From NCBI GenBank assembly GCA_958298945.1, contig OY282609.1:11266326-11330325 (forward strand): a stretch of DNA of 64,000 bases. The letters run 5' to 3'. Within the stretch, counting starts at the first letter, position 1; each line of letters starts with the position of its first letter. This DNA comes from Atherix ibis (taxonomy: Eukaryota > Arthropoda > Insecta > Diptera > Athericidae). Positions 48,241-59,110 of this stretch are shown here, piece after piece. A program made the position numbers and the translations under genes. The notes below the pieces were generated by a model, which saw nothing but the letters and a program-made list of their open reading frames with translations, made no database searches and was not told the DNA's origin.

Positions 48241-50094
48241 ATCAAATGACAGGGCTGTAATTTTCTAACTATCAAATGGATAGCCTGGTGTGATCACCCC
48301 TTTGTCTCACTTAATCATGAATTAAATTTTCTCTGTGTTATATTTATTATTTATAAGAAAATTGGTAAGACCAATTTTCTTAATTTCCTTAAAGATATAT
48401 TTAAATTTATGATAAAAAATTCGTAAAAATTTTAAAGAAAACTTTTCGCTATGTCAATATTAAAGCAACAAAAAAAAAAGAAATGTTGTCATTTTAAATA
48501 AAAAATATATTACATCTGTAAACATTTTTAATTTTTCCCACAATATTATTCCAATGATTAAAAAGAGAATATATTTATTGGAAACAAATAAAATGAAAAT
48601 AGATACAAAGTTGAAAAGTTGAATTATTAATAAATGTTGAATTGATAGAATTGGTCCCAGTGTGCTTTCAATGTGCTTTGAATACGAGTACATATAAAGT
48701 AAACAAATCAAAAGTTTCAAGTTGCCCACTTTATAAATAAACTTCACATTTCATTACAGAGAGTATATTAAATTTAATTCAAGCTTCAGAAGTTTTATTT
48801 ATAAAATATAACATAAAAATAAACATAAAAAATACTCAAATGCTTTTTTTATGGCTGATGAATTGTACAAATTGATAAGTTTAAGTACTTAACTTTTTTG
48901 TTGATAAATAAATTTACGCACATAAACTAAAAATGCAACACTTTTTATATTTATATTTAAAATAATTTTTTAGGAAAAAGCATAATATATTTGGTAATCC
49001 GTTTTTCTATATTTGAAAGCTCGGTCTGACAAGACTGTACCTTAGTTCCAACCTTATGAGAGATTAATTATTTTGGCTGAAATATTTAATATATTTTTAA
49101 TAAAAACTTTATAAATTTTATATTTTGTACCAGTAAATTGTACAATATTTTGTTGATTATAATCCATTAGATTTGCTATTAACGAACTAAAATTCCGTAT
49201 TTACTGGCATAATATTTAAGAAAACTGATTCAATTTTGTTGTTATAATTGAAAATAAAAATTTTTTTCTAGAAAAATAATAGCAAAAAATTTCAGAATTA
49301 TTAAAATTTGAAAAGCTAAAATTCATTTATAAACTTTTATAAAAAAATATTGTGCACTATTCCTTGTCTAAGATCGAAAATATAGAATAGAATCATGATT
49401 ACTTGGCAAATGGATGCTCGTAATTTTTAATTAGAGAAATTTAATTTTACAAAACAAAATATAAGAGAATTTCACACAAAATTTTATAATTACATTATAA
49501 ATAATATTAAAATAAATATAACTAAAATTTCTTTGCTATACGCTACAGCAAGAACTAATTACAAGAGATTCTTTACTGATTTTATCATTCAAAAAGTGGA
49601 TGCAAAATTATGCTACTCGTACTATTTCCAGAAATGTAAATGTATTCCAAAGCTCCATTACTCGAGTATTATGACAAGTGTATATAAAAAAAAACCAATT
49701 ATTTTAGAAAAACATGTTTCTGGCTATTTAATTACTGCAATTAACTTGAAAACTACTTCGTCATTTCCAATACAATCTTTTATAAGTTTAATTTAAGTTT
49801 TTTTATTTGAAAAATTCTCCAATGCATTTTTTTAAGGAACAAATCAGGGGTGATTTTAGCTTATACAGAAATTTGTAAAAACTTATTAAGTGTTCTGTTT
49901 TTAATGATATGTTGTTATACTAGACGTAATTAAATTTATTTATTGTTACAGTAACTTGTAAATTATTTTAAGAGTACGCACTTTTGCTTAAATTGGATTT
50001 TCTTTTAAGGAATTAAAATTTACTCTATTTAGAGTCCAACAAACTCTCCGACGCAGTCCTAGTGAACTAGCGGACTAACTTACTAAAAGGGTAA
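48241..50094. other. AT-rich non-coding stretch
   Basis: No gene recognised. The frames 48460-48747 (-) and 49533-49796 (+) have no motif. A slightly GC-richer patch at 50035-50085 adjoins the next retrotransposon fragment. Confidence 0.5.
48354..48382. repeat. Short perfect palindrome, 13-bp arms
   Basis: TAAGAAAATTGGT (48354-48366) and its exact reverse complement (48370-48382) are separated by AAG. It lies about 100 bp outside the end of the mariner relic. Confidence 0.85.
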
Positions 50095-50720
50095 TTTTGT
50101 CGATTCTTTGTTGTTTTTTGCTGTGGCCATTATGGCCATATTATCACCAAATGTTGCTTCTGTAGTGCTTTCTAAAGTAGATATAAGATATAGAGAATTG
50201 GTCCAAGTATACTGCCTTGCGGTATTCTAGCTTGGTTCTTCTTTAATTCCGATTAAGTTTATTCTTGTTTATATTCTAAAGTATCTTATTGAAATGTAGA
50301 AGTTGAATGTGTCCTCATATTGCATTGGGAGAAGCTTTTTTAGTTTGTGGATTAATCCTTCGTGCCAGACTTTATCAAAAGCTTGTGATACATCTAGGAT
50401 GATAGTGAACCAAACTTTCTTTCTTTCAAGCGCTCTTTTAATAACATTAGTTGTTCTATGTACTTAATTAATTGAGGAATGCTTTTCCCGAAAGTCGAAT
50501 TGGTGATGTGATATAAGATTTCTCCTTTCAATAATGATTTTTAGCCTCTTTAGAAACAATTTTTCCATGTGATGGCTTCTCAGGTATGGGAATTATTATT
50601 ACCTCAGCCACTTCTCAAAGTGTTGGTATACATTTAAGACTAAAGCAATCGTTAATGATATTTTTTAAATTCTTTATCGGTTTATTTGGAAGTTGTTTTA
50701 AGACTTGTACTTCATATATT
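50095..50720 (-). pseudogene. Jockey-type reverse transcriptase fragment (a second lineage), degraded
   Basis: Reading on the minus strand: VLKQLPNKPIKNLKNIINDC (50705-50640), then IIIPIPEKPSHGK (matching the P.PKPGK block), KRLKIIIERRNLISHHQFDF (the QFGFR block) near 50545-50490, DVSQAFDKVWHEGLIHKLKK (the D.S.AFD.VWH.GL..KL block) near 50400-50340, and ARIPQGSILGPILYILY near 50225-50175. The catalytic box immediately after reads TFGDNMAIMAT, where relatives have TFADDTA.: both residues around the first Asp are altered and the second Asp is Asn. Single-base shifts separate several blocks. The wording of the blocks differs from the other jockey-type copies in the window, so this is a separate lineage. 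Confidence 0.85.
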
Positions 50721-50728
50721 TTAATAAA

Positions 50729-50773
50729 TACACACACATATATATACAATATATATATATATATATATATATT
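50729..50773. repeat. (CA)n/(TA)n microsatellite
   Basis: A short CACACACA run leads into TA repeats of more than 12 units, just upstream (in element sense) of the RT fragment. Confidence 0.9.
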
Positions 50774-51519
50774 GTATTTAATTAAATAAATCAGATTGCA
50801 TATTAAACGCTCTTTATTTAGAGTTTTAATATTTATGTGAGAGTGGAAAAAAATGTATTTATAAAAAGCCAATAAATTCTTCGGACCGGTTATATAAAAA
50901 TATTCTTTATTTATATACAATAATTAGGATTTATAAGTTTGATTATTTTGTAAATAATCTTATATTAACAAAATCTCATTAAGATACATAAACTATATTA
51001 ACTTTTTGATAAAGAATTATGGAATAATTGTATCAGGAAATATCACATAATAAGCATAGTTGCTAATATTTATTGTATAACATATTGTATAAATTAAACA
51101 TGTTATTTAATGAAATAACAACCGTATAATCAAAATGCTTTTGATATAAGAGAAATTATGAATAATAAACTAATAAATATGCAAATATTTATATTATTGT
51201 CCTAAAATTATATTCAAAAATAATATATGTAATTACAAAAAGAATACGATCAAATATTTTTGCTTGAGCAAAAAAGTAATTATTGTATTTTAGCGTGTGA
51301 AATAACAAATGTTGCATTTTTAAATTAATATATTTTTTTTATCTTTATTTTTCTCAATACATTTTATTCTTACAGTATTATATTGTTGAGTTCGAGTAGG
51401 TTATAGACTACAAACAAGAGTACGAGTAGACTATCGAATTGATTTCTCATCAATATATAAATTTATTTTAATTTAAATAATGATAAAGGAAATAATATAG
51501 TCAAAAAAAGTAAAAGCAT
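50774..51519. other. AT-rich non-coding stretch
   Basis: No feature recognised. TACGAGTA occurs near 51421. Confidence 0.5.
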
Positions 51520-52270
51520 GAAATGATGTCGGCGATATTTTTGCCAACCACGAGACTGGTTGCAGAATTCGGTCCTTTTAAGGTAATTTTTTAAAGATTT
51601 TTTTGTACCTTGTGGGATATACGTGTAATTCGGCTATTTCTTTATGGATGTTGCTTATATGAATAAAAAAGATCTTTTATTAATACATAAAATACGTATA
51701 CGAAAAAGTCAAATGGCGTCAAATCCCATGATCTTAGAGGCCAATCGGCACCACCAAATCTCTAAATTACGCGTTCTGAGAACTTCTCGTGCGATAAATC
51801 CAAAATTTGTTTTGTTGTATGGCTCGTTGCACCGTTCTGTTAAAACAACATATGGTAAAGTTTCATATATTACATTTTTAGCTAAAAAATTGTCATAGCC
51901 TCATAATTGACAGCAAATGTTTTTTCTAATTCATTTTATAGGGATCATTGGCACATTTATACGAAAATGCACACGAGACTGACACTTTTTGCATATACGA
52001 TGGTTTGTATATAGTTATGTATAGGTTTTCATAGCCTCATTTATATCAATTTTGCCTATTGGACATATTCACTGAGTGAGAAATGACTCTTATCCCTGAA
52101 AAAATTTGGCTACGGCGGATGTACCACTCATGTAAAAGGTTTTATTATAAGTTATTTGAGTCATAAAATGAAATGGACATTTTAAAACTAAGTAATTGTA
52201 ATTTTAAATTACATATATTTTTGATGACTGTCAAGTGACAAGGCTAATTTTTTCGCAGCGCAAAATAGAT
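51520..52270 (-). mobile_element. DD41D mariner relic
   Basis: ACTGGTTGCAGAATTCGGTC then CTTTTAAGGTAATTTTTTAA at about 51557 matches the 3' block of the family. CAAATCCCATGATCTTAGAG then GCCAATCGG at about 51720 is the antisense of PPRSCDL. TTGCACCGTTCTGTTAAAAC near 51829 is the antisense of the second catalytic Asp block, and CACTGAGTGAGAAATGACTC near 52070 that of the first (DEAHF). The plus-strand open frame 51644-51898 is an antisense shadow of this relic. The region between 51900 and 52060 has diverged most. Confidence 0.72.
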
Positions 52271-55200
52271 AACCCCGTTCATATTCGAGTAGATACTTTC
52301 TAAAATAACACTTTCTAATCAAAACTTTTTCTCTTTTAACAATATTATTTTGAATATTTTTTTAGTTAAATGCGAAATATAAATACACGAATACGTATTC
52401 ATATAGCTGGGTAAGACGATGTATACACGTATGTGTATATGATTTGTTGGAAGATATTTCAATTTTCCAAAATAAGATATTAATAATTTTATTTAGTTAT
52501 GTATGTATATAATATTTCTGTCAGTTTTGCATAAATTCTGTAGGGTAGTAAAAAATTTTCCATTACATAATTTATTTAATAAACAAATGAGTTTCAACAC
52601 ACAGTAGAATAAAACCATTTAACATCGTAATTCTTATACTTGTAAAAGAAATTTGTTGATTTTGTTTTATTTTTGGTTAACTCAATTCGGAAGAGTTGGA
52701 ATTTTTATTATTATCATTATAATTTTTTTTATAATTTTCTTTTTTATAAAGCAAATAATACTTCAGTATATTGTTGGATTTTCCAAATTCATAAAACGTG
52801 TCCTTTTCGCGAAAAATATTAAGAGTCTTAATATTTGCCTTGTTTAATTTAGTTTTACTATTAAAGGAAGCATAAATAAATTAATATAATCAAAAAAGCT
52901 GAAGAGCCGTGCTTTCATCACTGCTCTACCAAAAATATTTTCAGTTACTTATCCTAACCAAACGGGTCTATGTATGCGCATCCATATACATATACTAGTT
53001 GTTTTGTACTAAGCTAATCCCGTTTCTATAAGATAAAAAATCTAAGGCAGATGGTTATGATCGCAAGAGCATTTTTCTGCAGTATATAAATTTTAATTTT
53101 TTATATTTTTCAACCAATCTGTGCATTTGAGTTTATGCTGATGGATTCGGAAACATTTTTCTTTAATCATATAAAGATAAAAAATATAGAAATTATGATC
53201 TCTGTTTACTTTCAGATTGTGGGTTTATTTCTTTTCTTTTAATAATTTAATTTATTTATTACGCATAAATAAAAGCGAACATCATGGTAAAAAAAATATT
53301 AAAAAAAATATATTTTTTACAAAGGTAAATAATAAATAATTTAAACAATTGGTCGGTTGTAATAAAAATTAAATTTTTACGAGAAATTTGTTCATTGCTA
53401 ATTAACTTTTAAAATAATTATTGTCAATTAAAAATATTTTAACAAAATTAAAATACAATCGTTTTGTTTAATATCGTAATGGGAAAAAGAATGATGTTAA
53501 GCATAATACGTATACAAAAAGAATAATGATGAAGCTCGGAAGCTTTATAAATAATGAAAAATTTATTTAATTAGAAAAATACAATATATATTGTATATAT
53601 TTATCCGTAAAAATAAATTTGAATTAAACATTGATGTTCTTTTACACTTAATAAATTGTAATAAATTCTATTTAAATAAAACTAAACGAATATTCGAAGT
53701 TTTTATTGATAGTAATTATAAGTCAAAATAATTTAAATTTCATTTGGAAAATAATTATAAATATTCAATAATTCAATCGATACTACAATTTTAGCTTTCA
53801 ATGCGATAGTCTATATTTCTCCATTACATACTTTTTATATCACACAGATAAAAGCAAGGATAAAATAAGATATACATAAGTAGTATTATCGTAAAAAATA
53901 CAATTTATTTATTTATTTAAATTCTTATACAAGTACGAGTAAATTAGTTATTTGATTATGAATTTAAATGTAGAGAAAGCTCCAAATGAATACAAATCCT
54001 ATGGAACAACCAGATTTACCATGAAAATTGTTTTGCAAAAATTTTACGATAGTCCTTAAAATATTTGTAATCTGAAGGACGTTTATCGCACTTTCTAACT
54101 GTTAATTTTTTATATTTTTCATCAAATGGTTTATTCCTTCGTTTCTCTATATTTAAATTTTTACTTATTTAGATCATTTATGTCACGAAAAAAGAACAGA
54201 ATTTTTTTATTACTGAAAATAAATTGAAAAACGATATATAGTTTTAGAGAGTCTTAGAAAAATTCATTAATGATTTAATGTCAATTATTTATGATTTACG
54301 AACAATCGCTGATGTAAAAGAGTATTAGATTTATGAAAAAATCCAAATTAATTTTTAAAAATGGTGCTATAAAAATTTTAAAGAAATGCGAAAATTTTTA
54401 ATAAAATTGTAGAATTTCAATTGGTGAATATTATAAATTTATCTATACTAAGTATAAATACATTAACTACTAATTAGGTTGTGGCACTATAAACTGGTTT
54501 CAGAGACTACAAAAAAATTAATTACTAAATATTTAACAGGTTTTAAGATACCAACATTTGTTGTTGAACTATTTCTTATATTCTTCAATAAATGTTTTTT
54601 TTTAAATCTTTAATTTAAACTATTATCATACTTTAAGTAAATTAAAGAAATGAAGTTTGTTATTCAAGAAATTAAATTGAAAATCATGTAAATTCATTAA
54701 AAAATATCTCAAAATATTGAAAGGAACTTTTCAAAATTCAATTGGAAAATTTTCGATTATAATATTGATACATACATACATACATACAAGCACAGAGTTA
54801 ATTTAATATTATAGCGAATTTGATTTTGGATTTAATTTTCAAATATTGAAATATTTAAATATATTTCATGTAGTGTAAAACTCAAAGTTTACAGAATTTA
54901 TTATTATTGAATAATATTTTAAAAATGTAAAAGCCTTATTTACTTACTTGGTTTTTATTATAAAATGATTTTTAAAAAAAAATAGTCAGTCTAAGAATAT
55001 TCTTAGATATGTTAATTTCAAAAAACACCAAGGAAAAATAAATTGCTTTTTAATACGGGGAATTTATATTTGAGCCTTTGGTATGAGTTTATACCATAAT
55101 ATAAACTCATACCAAAAGCTCAAATATAAATATTCCTACAAGTTGGCTCATTTGTATTCACAATTTTATATAATATTAAATTTTCTTCTAGTCATTTTTT

Positions 55201-57984
55201 AAAATTAAAATTCTTTATAGATTATATTCTATATAAAGTATTTTAATATGCGTGCTGATTCATTATGAATCAATTATTTGAGAAATAGATTGTTGAAATA
55301 AATCCATTGTTTGAAAAAAGGATTATTTAAAATATTACTTAAAAAAATATAATTAAAACCTATTAAAAGTGCAAATACAATAGTAATCGCTTTTAATTAG
55401 GAACAATTTTTGAAGAAATATTTTGTTATCGCACAATACATTTTTTAAGCAATATCGAGTATGTCCTAAGGGTAGGAAATAATTGAAAGGCAAGATTAAT
55501 AATTTTCTGCCCAATACACATATAACAGTAGAAAAAATTGAATAACTATTTTCATTGAATAATTATTTAGTTTTAAATAATTTGGTTAATTATTTTAGAA
55601 TGCAGTGTATTTTTTTATTTTCCAATTAAATTATTTCTGTTTATTAAATAATTTTTTTTTCAAATTAAGCTACCATATACGTGGGTATTATATTTTACAT
55701 AGTTTCCTTTTCCAACTTGTGTAGTTAATTTATTTTATTTTTATAACTACAACCAAAAAACAAATTCAAATACAATTTAATTCATGTTAATATTATAAGA
55801 AATTAAAACCTTTTTTTTTTACTAAATATGAATATTCTCCCATAAATTTGATCGTATAAATAATATTTAACTGCACGTAACATACATACTATATATTAAA
55901 TAGTTCAATTATATAGAATCTAATGAATTATTTAAAAAGTCAAATGTACTATTGCGCTTGTACTAATTATTTGATTTGATTTAATATCTACTCGATAGTA
56001 GCCCGAAAGTGACATCAGAAACCATGAGAATTAAGATAAGCGGAAAAGACCAAAATCACAAAACATAATTTTCATATCCGTTTCATGCAATAGTATAGTT
56101 TTAAATTATTAATGAATACATGGAAATTAAGTTTAATAATATTTAAGTGCACATAGTTGTATAATATTTAATAGAAGTGTATATTACTAGAGCATAGTTT
56201 TTGACACTATACGAGTACAATTTGCATGTATTTTAATAAAATGCCACGAATATATATTTGCTATAAATCTTTTTAACTACGAATACATGTGGGTATTATG
56301 CAAAATTATATATCAAATAGTTGTATCTTTATATCTATGTGTATATAATTCTGTGAACGAGTGCAACCTTATTTCGGTTAAAGTAATTATATGTAGGATG
56401 TGGAAGATAGACTATGCCCGTACTTTGATATATCCATATCTGTCCAATTTGATTATTCAACAGAAATGAATATTTCGTGATGTTAATTTAATATTTTTGC
56501 ATATGACAGTTGATGACTATGATTCTGGTAATTATTTCAAAAATACTATATGCAAAATATACTTATATATGATTTGATGAAAAATGCTTTTACTCGTCAT
56601 AAAAATTTTGAAGGATATGTATGCATGTACTTTAACAATTGAATGATTTTAATGAAATTTTATTGTGCTACATAAAATTAAGTAAAATATTTCATATGCA
56701 GATAAAGAAATAAGGAATGAAAAGTATCGTTATTTTAATTTTTAAACAAATATATTAAAATGCAAATGAATTTCAGAGGACATTTTTACTTTGAAATGAT
56801 AATATTCATTTGCAAAAATGTTTTTATACACTAATATAAGTGAATTTATTTTACAATCAAATATTTTTTATTTAAAGTTGCTAAAATAATTTACTTTTAT
56901 TTTAATCTTTACATAAAGCTTTCTTTTAATTGGAAAATATTGGATTCTATTATCAATTAATATAAAATTTTATTTCAAGTTTTTTTTTCTTTTTGGAGAA
57001 AATATGGATTTTTTTAATCGGCGCGAAATCAATTTCGAAAAGTCCCTAAAAGTATATATTGATGAAAAAATATTTTTCCAGAAGAAATAATGTCAGCAAG
57101 TGTTCTTGCGAAATATTTCATTATATTAATAAATGTATTTTGCTTAAAATTATATTCAGATTTAGTTTATAAGAAAGGTGTAAAATATACCGCATGTATT
57201 TGCGATATAAAAGATTTTATTAGAAGAAGAAAATAAATACTTTTAAGTTATTCTACCTATTTCATTCTCTGCATGTATGTATACCTAACTTAATAGATTA
57301 TTGATATTGTTGTTTTCACTACGCCCTTTGATACTTTCACTCATCTGAAATCAATGTAGTCATTTTATTATCATACAATATCCTATGGGTATGTGACAAA
57401 ATTATTCTATTTTCGTATCTTTTCTCATATAGTATAGTATTACTGTTCATTTGATAGAAAACTCTCTCTATTCAATCATTTTAACATATCAAGTTTGAAC
57501 ACTTTATCATTCGCCTTTTATGCGTATACCATTATTTAGATTGCTATTGTTTTGATAATATATGCTACTCTATTATTTTGGCATTTAACAAAGGTAAATC
57601 TTTTGGTAGAAATTGAAGATAAAATCAAGACTAAATTCGGTTTAGTTTAGATTATAATTAAATTCAAAATTCTATACCACCTATATAGAGTATCAATATT
57701 TACAGTATATTTGAATGAAGTCAGAAACTACCATTTTAATATAAATAAGGTGGTATATTTTACAAATAATACCAAAAAGGCTAAATGAAATATTGCAGAA
57801 TATTTTAGAGTACCCATATTTACTTTCTTATTCAGATGTTATAGAATAAACAGAAATACAAACTTTAACTTCATTCATATGTAATATATTTATTTACATT
57901 TAATATACTATTAACAATTACAAAAATGAAACTTTCAGTTAAACTGTTTAATTGAATACTTTGCTATTTACTTAAAATAAAAAT
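52271..57984. other. Long AT-rich non-coding stretch
   Basis: About 5.7 kb without a recognisable gene or transposon. A GC-richer patch lies at about 52895-53060, with no frame of interest. A short (CATA)n run lies near 54770, and ACTCGTA-type motifs near 53932 and 56211. The frames 52653-52847 and 56287-56469 have no domain. Confidence 0.5.
55062..55131. repeat. Quasi-palindrome, 32-bp arms, 6-bp spacer
   Basis: The arms at 55062-55093 (starting ATTTATATTTGAGCCTTTGG) and 55100-55131 are reverse complements with one mismatch; the spacer is CCATAA. Confidence 0.93.
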
Positions 57985-58640
57985 AAAATAAGCTTTGGCT
58001 TTCGACCGAGTATGACATTCTGGGCTTTTCTGAAGCTTAAGAGAATTCTTCCTACCCTATACTTCCTTATATACTAAGATATTGCCTTTCCGAGTAGGTA
58101 TCCTCCAAGAGAGTATCCTTGTTCCTTTATTATACAACGTCTACACTCATGATCTACCATCCCATAAACCTATATTCTACCATCCTACAAACCAAAAATG
58201 GTTCAAAAAGTGGAAAGTTAGGGTGAACCAACTAAAATGAGTTCATGTTACATTTACTCTTCGTCAGGAATCACCTACTTCCATAACCTTGAACTACAAC
58301 ATTATTCCCCCAAAAGACAAAGTAAATTATCTAGGAGTCAAGTTCGACAAACGAGTAACATGGAACACAAATAAAAAACTTTAAGGAACTGAATTTAACT
58401 GAGAATACAAGAAGTTGCTGCTATTCTTAGACGTAATCTCAAAGCTAACAATCGACAACAAATTTCTACTTTACAATACACCACTGAAGCCAACTTAGAC
58501 GTACGAACTTCAACTCTGGGGTTCGACGAAACCTACAATGAGTTGTGCTCCGAATCCAATCACTACAATCTAGAATCCTACTTAAAATGGTCAATGCCCC
58601 ATATTATGTACGTAATATTATTATCCACCACCGAAAATAT
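57985..58640 (+). pseudogene. Jockey-type RT fragment lacking the catalytic box
   Basis: The 5' end is abrupt at ALAFDRV (from AFD.VWH.GL), followed by REFFLPYTSLYTKILPFRVG, ILQESILVPLLYNVYTHDLP (the PQGS.LGPLLYN.YTHD.P block), then directly KWFKKWKVRVNQL with no YADD box between. VHVTFTLR, IIPPKDKVNYLGVKFDKRVT (the YLG block) and FLLYNTPLKPT.TYELQLWG follow, the classical jockey C-terminal block. It ends at about 58610 in the NPTLNGQCPILC-like equivalent of NAPWYV. The gap before KWFKKWK lies at about 58160-58190, at almost the same point as in the fragment at 36.3-37.6 kb. Stops and small shifts are present. Confidence 0.85.
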
Positions 58641-58674
58641 ATTAATATATATTTTTTAAGGAAATAAAAATTCT

Positions 58675-59110
58675 GGCATTTATTAATATCTTGGCCGGTG
58701 TCTCTCAGGGAAGTATTCTAGATCCAATTCCTTATAATATTTATACCCATGATATTCCTTCCCACAAATATAGCTTAACAACAACATATGCCGACGATAA
58801 ATCACTCATTAGAAACCTGGTTCAAAAGAAAAAAAATTGGGGTAAATAGGCAAAAAATTAATCTAAACATTCCAATTCCAATCGAAACTTAAACTCACAT
58901 TCTCGAAGCATTTGTAACATTATCAATGCTTCTTTCTATGATATTCATCGCGACCTAAACTATCTATTCGTTAATGAACTGTCAATATATCCTACCATTC
59001 TTATCGCTTACCAAAAGAGCTTTTCAATACCATCCTTACATTATACACCCATCGACTTTAAAACAGCGATAGCCGCACTATTTTTTAAAACTTTAACAGA
59101 AATTATCCCG
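58675..59110 (+). pseudogene. Second adjacent jockey-type RT fragment, different internal deletion
   Basis: It starts at LAGVSQGSILDPIPYNIYTH then DIPSHKYSLTTTYADDKSLI (58690-58820), so this copy keeps the catalytic YADD. After a short QKKKN.WGK stretch it jumps to NASFYDIHRDLNYLFVNELS (about 58925-58985), the NAPWYV.N.DIHRDL block near the protein C-terminus, then a tail SIPSLHYTPIDFKTAIAALF. About 150 residues between the catalytic box and the IHRDL block are absent. It lies in the same orientation about 35 bp after the previous fragment, so the two could be pieces of separate insertions or of one rearranged tandem. Confidence 0.82.

Noticed and set aside
48460..48747. Hydrophobic minus-strand frame of 95 codons as a membrane protein gene
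   Set aside because: Leu, Ile and Phe codons dominate because of AT-richness; there is no conserved motif, and the surroundings look non-coding.
50615..50920. Minus-strand frame of 101 codons including the TA microsatellite
   Set aside because: The N-terminal half is translated microsatellite (IYIYIYIY). Only its last 30 or so residues are true retrotransposon sequence, annotated separately.
51644..51898. Plus-strand open frame of 84 codons
   Set aside because: It runs antisense to the DD41D transposase relic, and the underlying blocks match other relics of that family.
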